Assembly (NCBI RefSeq): GCF_014217625.1
Contig: NZ_CP043641.1
Coordinates: forward strand, 620,001-684,000
DNA: 64,000 nt
DNA from: Leifsonia shinshuensis
GTDB taxonomy: Bacteria; Actinomycetota; Actinomycetes; Actinomycetales; Microbacteriaceae
Direction: 5' to 3'
Shown: positions 33,539 to 43,373 of the stretch, in pieces
Layout of the letters: every line of letters starts with the position of its first letter
Position numbering within the stretch: the stretch's first letter is position 1
The notes under the pieces: generated by a model
The model's database searches: none
Told to the model about the DNA's origin: nothing
The model's input: the letters and a program-made list of their open reading frames with translations, nothing else
Position numbers and translations under genes: made by a program

Positions 33539-34912
33539 GTGCTCCCGCCGTCTCGAACGCACCGTCTGGACGTTCCCGTCGACCCCGCCGACGCCTTCGC
33601 CGCGCTGTTCCCGACCGGGGACGCGGTCTGGCTGGACAGCGGCCCGGACGCGGAGGCCGGCCGCAGCGTCATCGGGACCGGTACGCGCCTCGCGACCGCG
33701 TCGGTCGCCGACGGCACGGTGACCGTCGACGGCCGGAGTGTCGAGGGCGACATCCTGGACGCGCTGCGCGACGAGCCGGCCGCCACCGACGGCTACCCAC
33801 TCGGCTGGATCGGCTGGCTCGGGTACGAGGCCGGCGCCGCGGCGCTCGGGGTGCCGTACAGTGCGGGGCCCGGGCTGGACGCGGCGTTCCTGTACGTCGA
33901 CCGGCTGGTGGTGTTCGACCACGCGGACGGCTCGGTCACCGTGGTGGACGCCACGCCGGAGGGCGAATGGCTGGGGGAGGCGGTCGCGGCACTTGCCGGC
34001 GCGAGCGGGGCGGCGGCGCGCTTCGCAAAAGCGCATCCGATCCCGACAGCCACTCCCGCTCCCAGATGGCGCCACTCCGGCGACATCTACCTCACCATGA
34101 TCGCCGCCTGCCAGGACGCCATCCGCGCCGGCGACGCCTACCAGCTCTGCCTCACCAACACCGCGACCGCCGCCACCTCCGCCGACCCCCTCGCCGTGCA
34201 CCTCCGCCTCCGCCGCGACAGCCCGGCCCACCACGCCGGCTTCCTCCGGATCGCCGGGGAGACGCTGGTCAGCTCCTCGCCCGAGCAGTTCCTCCTGGTC
34301 ACCCCCGACGGTCACGTCCGCACCAAGCCGATCAAGGGCACCCGCCCGCGCGGCGCGACCGTGGCCGAAGACCTCCGCCTGCGCGCCGAACTGGAGGCCA
34401 GCGAGAAGGAGCAGGCCGAGAACGTCATGATCGTGGACCTCATGCGCAACGACCTCGGGCGCGTGTGCGAGGTCGGCAGCGTCGGCGTCCGGCACCTCCT
34501 GGAGGTCGAGAGCTATGCGCAGGTGCACCAGCTCGTCAGCACCGTCGAGGGGAGGCTGCGGCCGGGCCTGACCGCGGTAGACGCCCTGGCCGCCGCGTTC
34601 CCGGCCGGCTCCATGACCGGCGCGCCGAAGCTCTCCGCCATGCGCATCCTCGCCGGGCTGGAGGCCGGGCCGCGCGGCGTCTACTCCGGCTGCTTCGGCT
34701 CCCTCGCCGCGGACGGCTCCGCCGACCTCGCCATGGTGATCCGCAGCCTCCGGTTCCGCGACGGCGTGGTCACCATCGGCGCCGGCGGCGGGATCACCGC
34801 GCTCTCCGTCCCCGCCGAGGAGCTCGACGAGGTCGATGTCAAGGCTGCGGCCCTGTTCCGCGCCGCGGGCCTGCGCCCTCCGGGGAACGGATCCGACACC
34901 TCCAACGTTTAG
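33539..34912 (+). CDS. pabB: Aminodeoxychorismate synthase component I
   Basis: A 457-residue chorismate-binding enzyme that makes 4-amino-4-deoxychorismate. The key Lys266 lies in [10 protein letters not shown], the PabB version of the motif; anthranilate synthase has alanine there (PIAGT). [30 protein letters not shown] (in part) and [11 protein letters not shown] are the other family blocks, with IGAGGGIT near the end. The GTG at 33539 is chosen because CAGACT lies six bases upstream; a GTG five codons earlier lies within that promoter. The glutamine amidotransferase partner (PabA) is not seen here. Confidence 0.92.
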   Translation: MLPPSRTHRLDVPVDPADAFAALFPTGDAVWLDSGPDAEAGRSVIGTGTRLATASVADGTVTVDGRSVEGDILDALRDEPAATDGYPLGWIGWLGYEAGAAALGVPYSAGPGLDAAFLYVDRLVVFDHADGSVTVVDATPEGEWLGEAVAALAGASGAAARFAKAHPIPTATPAPRWRHSGDIYLTMIAACQDAIRAGDAYQLCLTNTATAATSADPLAVHLRLRRDSPAHHAGFLRIAGETLVSSSPEQFLLVTPDGHVRTKPIKGTRPRGATVAEDLRLRAELEASEKEQAENVMIVDLMRNDLGRVCEVGSVGVRHLLEVESYAQVHQLVSTVEGRLRPGLTAVDALAAAFPAGSMTGAPKLSAMRILAGLEAGPRGVYSGCFGSLAADGSADLAMVIRSLRFRDGVVTIGAGGGITALSVPAEELDEVDVKAAALFRAAGLRPPGNGSDTSNV

Positions 34913-34995
34913 TACCCTGGAAGCTCGGGCTGCGCGCCCGATGCCTTCTCGTCGCGACGCCCTTCCGGCCGCGGCGACATCCGAGAGAGAGTCCA

Positions 34996-37584
34996 GTGGC
35001 ACACGAGCACGATGCAGCACCCGCACCGGTCCGCGAGGCCGGTGCGCACTACGACTTCGCCGAGATCCAGAACACCTGGCTCCCGGTCTGGGACGAGCTG
35101 AAGCCGTTCTCCACGGCCGACCCCGACGACAAGCGCCCGCGCAAGTACGTGCTCGACATGTTCCCGTACCCCTCCGGCGACCTGCACATGGGTCACGCCG
35201 AGGCGTACGCGCTGGGCGACGTCATCGCCCGGTACTGGCGGCAGCAGGGCTTCAACGTGCTGCACCCGATCGGCTGGGACTCCTTCGGCCTGCCCGCCGA
35301 GAACGCCGCGATCAAGCGCGGGCTGGACCCGGCCGGCTGGACGAACGACAACATCGCCCAACAGAAGGCCAGCATGCGCCGCTACGCGCCCAGCTTCGAC
35401 TGGGACCGCGTGCTGCAGACCAGCGACCCCGGCTACTACCGCTGGAACCAGTGGCTGTTCCTGAAGCTGCACGAGAAGGGCCTGGCCTACCGCAAGGCCT
35501 CCCAGGTCAACTGGTGCCCCTTCGACCAGACCGTGCTGGCGAACGAGCAGGTCGTGAACGGCCGCTGCGAGCGCTGCGACAACCTGGTCACCAAGAAGAA
35601 GCTGACCCAGTGGTACTTCCGCATCACCGACTACGCGGACCGCCTGCTGGACGACCTGAACCAGCTGGAGGGCGCCTGGCCGTCCAAGGTGCTGTCGATG
35701 CAGCGCAACTGGATCGGCCGCTCCACCGGCGCCGACGTCCAGTTCGCGATCGAGGGCCGCGAGGAGCCGGTGACGGTCTACACGACCCGCCCCGACACCC
35801 TGTACGGCGTCACCTTCATGGTGGTCGCGCCCGACTCCGACCTGGCCGCCGAGCTGGTCGCCGACGTGCGCCCGGAGGTCCGCGAGCGGTTCGACCAGTA
35901 TCTGGAGGCCGTCCGCGGCACCACCGAGATGGACCGCCTGAGCACCGACCGCGAGAAGACCGGCGTCTTCCTGGAGCGGCACGCGGTCAACCCGCTGACC
36001 GGGGAGCGCATCCCGATCTGGGCCGCCGACTACGTGCTGAGCGACTACGGCCACGGCGCGATCATGGCCGTGCCCGCGCACGACCAGCGCGACCTGGACT
36101 TCGCGCGTGCCTTCGACCTGCCGGTGCGGGTCGTGGTCGACACGACGCAGCCTGTGACCGGCGCCATCCCGATCATCCACACCGACCCGGAGACGGGCGA
36201 GCCGATCCTGCCGGAGGACGCCCCGCTGGAGAGCCCCGGCGAGACGGGCGTCGCCCTGACCGGCGACGGCCGCCTGATCAACTCAGGTCCGTTCGACGGG
36301 CTGAGCAAGTCGAACGCGATCCGCCGCGTCACCGAGGCGCTGCAGGGTTCGGGACTGGGCGCGCCGGCGAAGAACTTCCGCCTGCGCGACTGGCTGATCT
36401 CCCGCCAGCGATACTGGGGCACGCCCATCCCGATCATCCACTGCGAGGAGTGCGGCGAGGTCCGCGTGCCCGAGTCGGAGCTGCCGGTGCTGCTGCCGCC
36501 CGCGGAGGGCCTGGACCTGCAGCCGAAGGGCACCAGCCCGCTGGGCGGAGCGACCGACTGGGTCAACGTGGCCTGCCCGAACTGCGGCGGGCCCGCCCAG
36601 CGCGACACGGACACGATGGACACCTTCGTGGACAGCTCCTGGTACTTCCTGCGCTTCCTGAACCCGAACGACCCGACCCAGGCGTTCGACCCGAAGGAGG
36701 CCGAGAAGTGGGCGCCCGTCGACCAGTACGTCGGCGGCGTGACGCACGCCATCCTGCACCTGCTGTACTCCCGGTTCATCACCAAGGTGCTGTTCGACAT
36801 GGGCTCCATCAGCTTCACGGAGCCGTTCACGGCGCTGCTGAACCAGGGCCTGGTCCTGATGGACGGCTCCGCGATGAGCAAGTCGCGCGGCAACCTGGTG
36901 AAGCTGTCCGAGCAGCTGGACGAGCACGGTGTGGACGCGGTGCGCCTGACCATGGCGTTCGCCGGTCCGCCGGAGGACGACATCGACTGGGCGGACGTCT
37001 CGCCGTCCGGGAGCGCGAAGTTCCTGGCACGGGCCTGGCGCGTGGCGCACGACGTCACGAGCGCGCCCGACGTGGTCTGGAAGACCGGTGACCCGGCGCT
37101 GCGCCGCGTGACCCACCGCTTCCTGGCGGACGCCCCCGGCCTGATCGAGGCGTTCAAGTTCAACGTCGTCGTCGCCCGCCTGATGGAGCTGGTGAACGCC
37201 ACCCGCAAGGCGATCGACGGCGCAGCGGGCCCGGCCGACGCCGCGGTCCGCGAGGCCGCCGAGGTCACCGCGATGGCTCTGAACCTGTTCGCGCCGTACA
37301 CGGCCGAGGACATGTGGGCCACGCTGGGCTACGAGCCGTCGGTCGCGCTGGTCCAGTGGCGCAAGCCCGACCCGACGCTGCTGATCGAGGAGTCGGTGAC
37401 CGCCGTCTTCCAGGTCGACGGCAAGGTGCGCGACCGCGCCGAGGTGTCGCCCAAGATCGCGTCGGACGACCTGGAGGCGCTGGCCCGCGGGTCGCAGTCC
37501 GTGGTCCGCTCGATCGGCGACCGCGAGATCGTGAACGTGATCGTGCGGGCGCCGCGACTGGTGAACATCGCGACGCGGGGCTGA
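34996..37584 (+). CDS. leuS: Leucyl-tRNA synthetase
   Basis: An 862-residue class-I aminoacyl-tRNA synthetase. The HIGH motif is HMGH at residues 64-67 ([16 protein letters not shown]) and the KMSKS loop is AMSKSRGN with MSKSR at 627-631. The large editing domain lies between ([34 protein letters not shown]), and the zinc-like CEECGEV and [10 protein letters not shown] cysteines are present. The GTG start with GAGAGAG upstream gives [11 protein letters not shown], a short non-conserved tail before the core. The open frame extends 2.2 kb further upstream across pabB and pabC, which is only a consequence of GC content. Confidence 0.97.
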   Translation: MAHEHDAAPAPVREAGAHYDFAEIQNTWLPVWDELKPFSTADPDDKRPRKYVLDMFPYPSGDLHMGHAEAYALGDVIARYWRQQGFNVLHPIGWDSFGLPAENAAIKRGLDPAGWTNDNIAQQKASMRRYAPSFDWDRVLQTSDPGYYRWNQWLFLKLHEKGLAYRKASQVNWCPFDQTVLANEQVVNGRCERCDNLVTKKKLTQWYFRITDYADRLLDDLNQLEGAWPSKVLSMQRNWIGRSTGADVQFAIEGREEPVTVYTTRPDTLYGVTFMVVAPDSDLAAELVADVRPEVRERFDQYLEAVRGTTEMDRLSTDREKTGVFLERHAVNPLTGERIPIWAADYVLSDYGHGAIMAVPAHDQRDLDFARAFDLPVRVVVDTTQPVTGAIPIIHTDPETGEPILPEDAPLESPGETGVALTGDGRLINSGPFDGLSKSNAIRRVTEALQGSGLGAPAKNFRLRDWLISRQRYWGTPIPIIHCEECGEVRVPESELPVLLPPAEGLDLQPKGTSPLGGATDWVNVACPNCGGPAQRDTDTMDTFVDSSWYFLRFLNPNDPTQAFDPKEAEKWAPVDQYVGGVTHAILHLLYSRFITKVLFDMGSISFTEPFTALLNQGLVLMDGSAMSKSRGNLVKLSEQLDEHGVDAVRLTMAFAGPPEDDIDWADVSPSGSAKFLARAWRVAHDVTSAPDVVWKTGDPALRRVTHRFLADAPGLIEAFKFNVVVARLMELVNATRKAIDGAAGPADAAVREAAEVTAMALNLFAPYTAEDMWATLGYEPSVALVQWRKPDPTLLIEESVTAVFQVDGKVRDRAEVSPKIASDDLEALARGSQSVVRSIGDREIVNVIVRAPRLVNIATRG

Positions 37585-37601
37585 ATCCCGTTCTGTCGTT
37601 A

Positions 37602-37634
37602 CGGCGGCGGTCCTCCACAGGAGGGCCGCCGCCG
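37602..37634 (+). terminator. Strong terminator after leuS
   Basis: CGGCGGCGG at 37602-37610, T, then CCTCC pairs with GGAGG, G and CCGCCGCCG at 37626-37634 around a short ACA loop, a nearly perfect 14-bp stem. It is followed by TCGTCTGTCC, a weak T-rich run. Confidence 0.7.
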
Positions 37635-37685
37635 TCGTCTGTCCACCGATCGTCGTCGCGCGGCTTCCGGGGGTTGCGGCCTTCG

Positions 37686-37691
37686 TAGCGT
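37686..37691 (+). promoter_or_regulatory. Predicted -10 box of comEA
   Basis: TAGCGT lies six bases before the ATG at 37698. The intervening GAGGGG could also act as a very close ribosome binding site, so this start is ambiguous between leaderless and leadered. Confidence 0.4.
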
Positions 37692-37697
37692 GAGGGG

Positions 37698-38333
37698 ATG
37701 CGACATCGGGACGAGGGGACAGGGCGCGGGCCGTCACGCCGGCTGAAGGTCGGCGTCGGCGCGGCGACCGTGCTGCTGGTCGCCGCGTTCGTGGTGGCGG
37801 CGCTGGTGTCCGGGCTGAGCGGGGGCCGGGCGGTGCCGTTGCCGACGGGGTCGTCGTCGGTCGTGACGCCTGCGGCTTCCGGTCGACCGTCGTCGTCGGC
37901 TGAGCTCTTCGTCCACGTCTCCGGCGCGGTGAACAAGCCCGGGCTGATCCGCCTGCCGCCGGACTCCCGCGTGGTGGACGCGGTGGAGGCCGCGGGCGGC
38001 TTCGCCGAGGGCGCCGATCCGGCCGGGCTGAACCTGGCGCGCCGGGTGCACGACGGTGAGCAACTCCGGGCGCCGCTGGTCGGCGAGGCGCTTGTGGGTG
38101 AGGCGTCGGCGTCTGGCTCTGCCGACGCATCCGCCGGATCTGCCCTCATCGATCTGAACCGCGCGACAGCTGGCGACCTGGAGGCGCTCCCGCGCATCGG
38201 CCCCGCTCTCGCCCAGCGCATCGTCGACTGGCGGACGGCGAACGGTTCCTTCACGGCGATCACGGACCTCCTCGAGGTCACGGGGATCGGCCAGAAGCTG
38301 TTCGACGGCCTCAAGGACAGGGTGACCGTCTGA
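37698..38333 (+). CDS. comEA: ComEA-type DNA-binding protein
   Basis: A 211-residue membrane-anchored DNA receptor. One hydrophobic segment (VGVGAATVLLVAAFVVAALVSGL in part, residues 16-38) anchors it; an SLBB domain (LFVHVSGAVNKPGLIRLPPDSRVVDAVEAAGG) follows, and the C-terminal 60 residues hold the helix-hairpin-helix DNA-binding pair (LIDLNRATAGDLEALPRIGPALAQRIVDWR). ComEA binds double-stranded DNA outside the membrane for uptake by ComEC, encoded next. Natural competence in this organism is not established; the pair may have another role. The ATG of comEC overlaps its stop. Confidence 0.93.
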   Translation: MRHRDEGTGRGPSRRLKVGVGAATVLLVAAFVVAALVSGLSGGRAVPLPTGSSSVVTPAASGRPSSSAELFVHVSGAVNKPGLIRLPPDSRVVDAVEAAGGFAEGADPAGLNLARRVHDGEQLRAPLVGEALVGEASASGSADASAGSALIDLNRATAGDLEALPRIGPALAQRIVDWRTANGSFTAITDLLEVTGIGQKLFDGLKDRVTV

Positions 38334-41302
38334 TGCCCGACCTCCGACTGGCGATTCCGGCCGCTGCCCTGTGGGTGTGCTGCGGGGTGGGTGTGGGTGC
38401 TGCCGCGGTGATGCCGGCGCTGGCGGCCGTCGCGGGCGTCGCGGCTGTGGTGACGCTGAGTGTCGCGGCCCTGCGGAGCTGCGGTGGTCTCCGCCGTCGC
38501 GGGCACGGCGGGGCTTCGACGCGACCGCGCGCCATCCTGCCGGCGTCCGCCGTCTCCATCGCGCTGGCGGCCGTGGCGCTCGGTGCGGTGTCGGTGGCGA
38601 CGGCGGCCCCGGCACGCTCCACGCCGGCGCTGGAGGCCGCGGCACGCGAACACCAGCAGGTGGAGGTCGCACTCCGCGTGGAAGGCTCCCCGAAGCGATC
38701 CGCCCCCGGTCTGGACGGTTCTGAGCACTGGCGCCTGCGCGGCACCACGGTCGGGGGTTCGGCCGCCGGGGTCCCTGTCTCCGTCATCGTCCCCGCCGAC
38801 CTGCGCACCGTCCGTGCCATCACTCTCGGCAGCGTCATCGCGCTCACGGCGTCCGTCCGCCCGAACGACCCGGGCGAGGCCACCACCTTCACGCTCCGCG
38901 GCACGACGTCCCTGACGATCCGCGAGCCTCCGCCGCCGTGGCTCGCCTGGCCCGCGCCCGTCCGGTCCGCCTTCGCGGAGGCCTCCGCTCGCACGCCCGG
39001 CGACGGCGGCGACCTCCTCCCCGGCCTCGCGATCGGCGATGAGGCCGCTGTGACCGCCGACCTCGACGCGGCGATGAAGGCGAGCGCGCTCAGCCACCTG
39101 ACCGCGGTCTCCGGAGCCAACTGCGCTCTCGTGACGGGCCTCGTGTTCCTGCTCGCGCGCGTCGCGGGCCTGGGCCGCCGCTCGCGTATCGTCGCGGCCG
39201 CCACAGCACTCGGCGCGTTCGTCGTGCTGGTCGGACCGGGCGCGAGCGTGATCCGCGCGGCGGCCATGGCCTCCGTCGTCCTCCTCGGGCTCGCCCGCGG
39301 CCGCGTCGCCGACGGCCTCCCCGCCCTGGCGCTGGCCGTTGTCGTCCTGCTGGTCCACGACCCGTGGCTCGCCCGCGACTACGGCTTCGCCCTCTCGGTG
39401 CTGGCGACGACCGGCCTGCTCGTGCTGGCCCGGCCGCTGGCCCTCGCGCTCGGGAGGTGGCTGCCGCGTGGCGTCGCCCTTGCGCTCGCCGTGCCGCTGG
39501 CGGCCCAGCTCGCCTGCCAACCGGTCCTGATCCTGTTGACGCCGACCCTCCCGCTGTTCGGCGTCCCGGCGAACCTGGTCGCGGAGCCCGCCGCCCCGGT
39601 CGCGACGGTTCTCGGCTGCCTCGCCTGCCTGGTGCTGCCGTGGGCGCCCGCACTCGGGGAGGTCGTGGTGTGGCTGGCGTGGCTGCCGTCGGCGTGGATC
39701 GCGGCGGTCGCCCGGTTCTCCGCCGGGCTGCCGGGCGCCGCGCTGCCGTGGCCGGACGGTCTGGTCGGGGTGGGCTTGTGCGCACTGGTGCTCGTGGCGG
39801 TCGCGCTGCTCGCCGCGCGCTCGCGGCTGCCGCGTCCCGTCGGATCCACCGCCGCGATCGCCCTGGTCGGTGGGACGACTGTCTACGCCGGCGTCCTCGG
39901 CGGACTCGGCGTGGGCGCTGCGCTCGGGCGGCCGGGCGACTGGGTCTACGCGGCCTGCGACGTCGGCCAGGGCGACGCCCTCCTGCTGCGCGACGACGGG
40001 CACGTCGGACTCATCGACGTCGGCCGACGACCGCAGCCGGTCGCCGACTGCCTCGACACCCTCGGCGTGGCCCGGCTCGACTGGGTGCTCCTCACCCACT
40101 TCGACGCCGACCACGTGGGTGGAGCCGACGCCGTGCTGGGCCGCACCGGCCGCGCGTTCGTCGGCCAGGCGGACCGTCCCGCCGATACCGCCCTCCTCAC
40201 TCGGCTGGCCGCGGCAGGCATCGCGGTCGAGCAGATCCATGCGGGCGCTGCGGGCGCGCTCGGCCGGCTGCGCTGGCGGGTGGTCTGGCCTCCGCCGCCC
40301 GGGCTGGGCGAGACCGCGCTGAGCGGGAACGCGGGCAGCCTCGTCCTCCGCACCGACGGAGCAGGTGTCGACGCGCTCTTCCTCGGCGACCTGGGCGAGC
40401 ACGAGCAGGACCTGCTCCTGCGCACCGGCGCGCTCGGCGCCGTGGAGGTCGTCAAGGTCTCCCATCACGGGTCGGCCGATCAGAGCGCGGCCCTGTACGA
40501 GGGCATCCATGCGCGGCTCGGGCTGGTATCCGTCGGGGACGACAACGGTTACGGGCATCCCACCGCCCGGGCCCTCGACCTCCTGGCCCGGTCGGGCACG
40601 GCCGCCGCACGGACGGACCGCTCCGGGATGCTGCTGGTGTCGCCGGGCCCGGACGGTCCGCGCCTCTGGGCGGAGCGCGACGATCCCGGCGCGGCGGCCG
40701 CTGCCGGTGGTCCCCTCTATCCTTTATACGGACGAGGAGGAACGTGGCGACACGAAGCAACAGCAGGGGCGGTTCACGAGGTCGGGCGTCCGGCGCGCCC
40801 GCGAAGAGCGCCATCCCGCAGCTCGCCTGGAACCAGGTCCGCCCGGCGCCGGTCGTCCTGGTGTCCGGCACCGAGGGGTTCCTCGCAGACCGGGCCACGA
40901 GGCTGCTGCGCGACCGCCTCAAGCAGGAGGACCCGAGCCTGGAGGTCAGCGACCTCTCGGCGGCGGACTACGCGCCGGGGGAGCTGCTCACCCTCGCGAG
41001 CCCCTCCCTGTTCGGGGAGCCCCGGCTCATCCGGGTGGACGCGGTCGAGAAGACCGGGGACCCGTTCCTCTCCGATATGCTCGACTACCTGGCCGCCCCG
41101 GCCGACGGCACGGTCGTCGTCCTGCGGCACGCCGGCGGGGTGCGCGGCAAGAAGCTGCTCGACGCGATCCGCGCCGGGACCGGCGGAGGTGTCGAGGTCG
41201 TCTGCTCCGAGCTCAAGAAGGACACCGAGAAGTACGACTTCGCCCAGGCCGAGTTCGCGGCCGCCGGGCGCAAGATCGCCCCGGGCGCGCTGCGGGCGCT
41301 GA
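38333..41302 (+). CDS. comEC: ComEC/Rec2 DNA channel protein with unusual read-through C-terminus
   Basis: Family-like sequence covers residues 1 to about 790: hydrophobic N-terminal helices, the competence domain (ALSHLTAVSGANCALVTGLVFLLARVAGLGRR in part) and a C-terminal metallo-lactamase-like domain (CDVGQGDALLLRDDGHVGLIDVG, LTHFDADHVGGADAVLG, KVSHHGSADQSA). It would pull single-stranded DNA through the membrane. After about nt 40710 the frame has no stop and continues for 190 residues of Arg-Ser-Pro-rich sequence over the first 558 bases of holA in another frame, ending at a TGA at 41302. The natural stop has been lost, or the base sequence has an error or a frameshift. Confidence 0.85.
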   Translation: MPDLRLAIPAAALWVCCGVGVGAAAVMPALAAVAGVAAVVTLSVAALRSCGGLRRRGHGGASTRPRAILPASAVSIALAAVALGAVSVATAAPARSTPALEAAAREHQQVEVALRVEGSPKRSAPGLDGSEHWRLRGTTVGGSAAGVPVSVIVPADLRTVRAITLGSVIALTASVRPNDPGEATTFTLRGTTSLTIREPPPPWLAWPAPVRSAFAEASARTPGDGGDLLPGLAIGDEAAVTADLDAAMKASALSHLTAVSGANCALVTGLVFLLARVAGLGRRSRIVAAATALGAFVVLVGPGASVIRAAAMASVVLLGLARGRVADGLPALALAVVVLLVHDPWLARDYGFALSVLATTGLLVLARPLALALGRWLPRGVALALAVPLAAQLACQPVLILLTPTLPLFGVPANLVAEPAAPVATVLGCLACLVLPWAPALGEVVVWLAWLPSAWIAAVARFSAGLPGAALPWPDGLVGVGLCALVLVAVALLAARSRLPRPVGSTAAIALVGGTTVYAGVLGGLGVGAALGRPGDWVYAACDVGQGDALLLRDDGHVGLIDVGRRPQPVADCLDTLGVARLDWVLLTHFDADHVGGADAVLGRTGRAFVGQADRPADTALLTRLAAAGIAVEQIHAGAAGALGRLRWRVVWPPPPGLGETALSGNAGSLVLRTDGAGVDALFLGDLGEHEQDLLLRTGALGAVEVVKVSHHGSADQSAALYEGIHARLGLVSVGDDNGYGHPTARALDLLARSGTAAARTDRSGMLLVSPGPDGPRLWAERDDPGAAAAAGGPLYPLYGRGGTWRHEATAGAVHEVGRPARPRRAPSRSSPGTRSARRRSSWCPAPRGSSQTGPRGCCATASSRRTRAWRSATSRRRTTRRGSCSPSRAPPCSGSPGSSGWTRSRRPGTRSSPICSTTWPPRPTARSSSCGTPAGCAARSCSTRSAPGPAEVSRSSAPSSRRTPRSTTSPRPSSRPPGARSPRARCGR

Positions 41303-41793
41303 CGTCCGCGTTCACGGACGACCTGGCCGAGCTCGCCGCCGCGTGCCAGCAGCTGCTGTCCGACTCGGCCGAGCAGATCACCGAGGCGACGGTCGACAAG
41401 TACTACGGCGGACGGGTCGAGACCAACGCCTTCCAGGTCGCCGACCAGGCGATCGCGGGCCGGTACGGCGAGGCGCTGGTGACCATGCGGCACGCGCTGG
41501 CGTCCGGCGCCGACCCGGTGCCGATGGTCGCGGCGTTCGCGAGCAAGATCCGCACGATGGCCAAGATCTCCGGCTCCCGCGGCGGCTCCGGCCAGCTCGC
41601 CCAGCAGTTCGGCCTCGCGCCGTGGCAGGTCGACCGCGCCCGCCGCGACCTCTCCGGCTGGACGGAGGACGGCCTCGGCCGCTGCATCGAAGTGCTCGCC
41701 GAGACCGACGCGAACGTCAAGGGCGGCGGCCGCGACCCGGTGTTCGCGCTGGAGCGCATGATCCGCATCGTCAGCGCCCGCGGCCGCGCCTGA
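40744..41793 (+). CDS. holA: DNA polymerase III subunit delta
   Basis: A 349-residue clamp-loader subunit that opens the sliding clamp. The N-terminal domain begins RPAPVVLVSGTEGFLADRATRLLRDRL, typical of HolA, and the C-terminal part has KIRTMAKISGSRGGSGQLAQQFGLAPWQVDRARRDL in pieces, the conserved delta C-terminal helices. GTG at 40744 has GAGGAGG three bases upstream; the family-like sequence starts about 33 residues later, after a Gly-Ser-Arg-rich leader. A downstream start is therefore possible. The out-of-frame comEC frame overlaps its first half. Neighbouring rpsT is the standard partner in Actinobacteria. Confidence 0.92.
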   Translation: MATRSNSRGGSRGRASGAPAKSAIPQLAWNQVRPAPVVLVSGTEGFLADRATRLLRDRLKQEDPSLEVSDLSAADYAPGELLTLASPSLFGEPRLIRVDAVEKTGDPFLSDMLDYLAAPADGTVVVLRHAGGVRGKKLLDAIRAGTGGGVEVVCSELKKDTEKYDFAQAEFAAAGRKIAPGALRALTSAFTDDLAELAAACQQLLSDSAEQITEATVDKYYGGRVETNAFQVADQAIAGRYGEALVTMRHALASGADPVPMVAAFASKIRTMAKISGSRGGSGQLAQQFGLAPWQVDRARRDLSGWTEDGLGRCIEVLAETDANVKGGGRDPVFALERMIRIVSARGRA

Positions 41794-41809
41794 CCCGCGC
41801 CGCCCCATT

Positions 41810-41869
41810 CGCCGAGGGGCACGTAAACGCCCCTAAAGCAGCCTTTTAGGGGCGTTTACGTGCCCCTCG
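41810..41869. repeat. Long palindromic repeat, family B, copy 2
   Basis: Arms 41813-41838 and 41844-41869 pair at 25 of 26 positions around loop CAGCC, giving an almost perfect stem. It shares with copy 1 (2426-2488) both outer CGCCGAGGGGCAC and the whole right arm. It lies between convergent holA and rpsT, like copy 1 between convergent potC and the asparaginase gene. The sequence just outside the stem differs between copies, which defines the element's borders. Confidence 0.82.
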
Positions 41870-41903
41870 AGTGTTGGCGAGCTCGCACCCGCCGCACATG
41901 CAG

Positions 41904-41940
41904 CGAGCCCCCGCTCCCGTGTGCACGGGGCGGGGGCTCG
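41904..41940 (-). terminator. Terminator of rpsT
   Basis: CGAGCCCCCGC at 41904-41914 pairs with GCGGGGGCTCG at 41930-41940, with the stem extended inward through TCCCGTG and CACGGGG. It lies 37 bases beyond the rpsT stop codon on the minus strand. Confidence 0.7.
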
Positions 41941-41977
41941 TCGCGGCGCGGGACAGGTCCCGCGAGCGGTCACCGGC

Positions 41978-42238
41978 TCAGAGAGCGGCGACCTGCTTGG
42001 CGATGGCCGACTTGCGGTTCGCCGCCTGGTTCTTGTGGATGACGCCCTTGCTGGCGGCCTTGTCGATCTTCTTGGCGGCGACGCGCAGCGCCGCGGTCGC
42101 CTTCTCCTTGTCGCCGGCGACGACGGCCTCGCGGGTGGCGCGGATAGCCGTCTTGAGCTGGCTCTTGACCGCCTTATTGCGCTCCTGCGCCTTCTTGTTG
42201 GTCTTGTTGCGCTTGATCTGCGACTTGATGTTTGCCAC
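41978..42238 (-). CDS. rpsT: 30S ribosomal protein S20
   Basis: An 86-residue, Lys-rich ribosomal protein that binds the 5' domain of 16S rRNA. The sequence [20 protein letters not shown] at the start and [20 protein letters not shown] at the end is unmistakable. Start is a GTG at 42238; in many bacteria rpsT uses a non-AUG start that helps autoregulation. A weak GAAAG lies about ten bases upstream. The 170-bp upstream gap should hold its promoter, with no other gene seen there. Confidence 0.98.
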   Translation of the reverse strand: MANIKSQIKRNKTNKKAQERNKAVKSQLKTAIRATREAVVAGDKEKATAALRVAAKKIDKAASKGVIHKNQAANRKSAIAKQVAAL

Positions 42239-42410
42239 GAATGGTTACTTTCGTTCGAAATGAGTGATCGGATGTTGCCGCTCAGCGAGAGAGGGCGCCT
42301 TGCGGCGTTCGTGCGGGACACCCACACGCAAGCCAACAAACAACTTTAGCAGCGGCCGACCGTTGCGCCAAAACGTGCACGCCGCGGCAGACCGCGGCGC
42401 CCTCGCCCGC

Positions 42411-43295
42411 TCAGGAGCGCGCGAACTCCGGCGCGTAGCTGCCGGTCGTGATCTCGTCGGCGAGAGCAGGGCCGTTCGGCTCCCAGCCCAGGTCGATCCG
42501 GGCCTTCGTGCCGCGCGCCTGCTGGTCCAGGAGCAGCGCCTCGGTCAGTCCAGCGCCCAGCCGCTCCGCGGTCTCCGCGACCGTCTCGGCCGACACCCCG
42601 GGTGCCCCGGCGGCGGCAGCGGCGAGCTCCCCGAGCTCCCGAACGGTCGGGTTGGCGCCGCTCGCGCCGATGTAGACGGATCCGGCGGTCGCGTTCTCGA
42701 GCGCGAGCACGTAGAGGGCGGCGAGGTCGTCCACGTGCACGGTCGCCCAGTGCTGCGACCCGTCGCCGATCAGCGCCAGCGCGGCGTCGTCGCCCTCGCC
42801 GCGCGGCGCGTCGACGATCACGCGGGCCAGGCCCTTCCCGTGGCCGTAGACGATCGACGGGACGACGACCGTCCCGCGCACGCCGGAGTCCCCGAGCACC
42901 AGCGCCTCTGCGGCAGCGCGCCACGCGGTCAGGGCGGGCGGCGCAGCGGGGGAGTCCTCGGTGATGTCGGCGTTCGAGCCGTAGGTCCAGACGCCTCCGG
43001 TGTGCACGAACGGCTTCCCGGACCCGGCGAGCCCCGCCAGTACGGCCGGGACGAGAACGGGGTCCACGTCCGGACCGGACGCCAGGTGGATGACCCCGTC
43101 GCTCTCGCGCGCCAGCCGCGTCAGGAGCTCCGCGTCGGCCGCGTCGCCCACCACCGCGGTGGCGCCGGCCGCGCGGACGGCCTCGGCCTTGGCCTCGTCG
43201 CGGACGAGGGCGGTGACGCCGTGGCCCTCCTCGAGGAGGCGGGGGAGGACGGAGGATCCGATGTAGCCGGTCGCGCCGGTCAGGAGAATGGTCAT
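42411..43295 (-). CDS. NAD-dependent epimerase/dehydratase family protein
   Basis: A 294-residue Rossmann-fold protein. The cofactor loop is TGATGYIGSSV at residues 6-16, with VTALVRDEAKAEAVRAAGATAVVGD following. It resembles the atypical SDR/NmrA-like group; the expected YxxxK pair is not obvious, only VVPSIVYGHGKGLARV, as in extended SDRs with Tyr-Gly-x-Gly-Lys. It probably acts on a sugar or quinone-type compound, but the substrate is unknown. The ATG at 43295 starts MTILLTGATG. The open frame runs on upstream across the divergent amidohydrolase and is an artefact there. Confidence 0.85.
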   Translation of the reverse strand: MTILLTGATGYIGSSVLPRLLEEGHGVTALVRDEAKAEAVRAAGATAVVGDAADAELLTRLARESDGVIHLASGPDVDPVLVPAVLAGLAGSGKPFVHTGGVWTYGSNADITEDSPAAPPALTAWRAAAEALVLGDSGVRGTVVVPSIVYGHGKGLARVIVDAPRGEGDDAALALIGDGSQHWATVHVDDLAALYVLALENATAGSVYIGASGANPTVRELGELAAAAAGAPGVSAETVAETAERLGAGLTEALLLDQQARGTKARIDLGWEPNGPALADEITTGSYAPEFARS

Positions 43296-43360
43296 GCCAG
43301 GGGACAACGCAGCCGGCCCGCGCCCATTCCCGCGACGCGGAAGCGCATCGTGTCGGAGCG

Positions 43361-43366
43361 TAGGCT
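43361..43366 (+). promoter_or_regulatory. Predicted -10 box of the amidohydrolase gene (leaderless start)
   Basis: TAGGCT is followed by seven bases (CGATCCC) and the ATG at 43374, with no ribosome binding site. Confidence 0.5.
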
Positions 43367-43373
43367 CGATCCC

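Noticed and set aside
34913..34995. Possible T-box or leader attenuator before leuS
   Set aside because: The gap is only 83 bases, has one small GGGC/GCCC hairpin, and shows no T-box consensus; too short for a specifier and antiterminator.
32761..34995. Very long open frame in front of leuS on the plus strand
   Set aside because: It runs over pabC and pabB in a non-coding frame; sequence is Arg-rich and unlike any protein. It is a by-product of high GC content.
41881..41977. Small gene or RNA downstream of rpsT
   Set aside because: The stretch is explained by the rpsT terminator hairpin and has no start with ribosome binding site.
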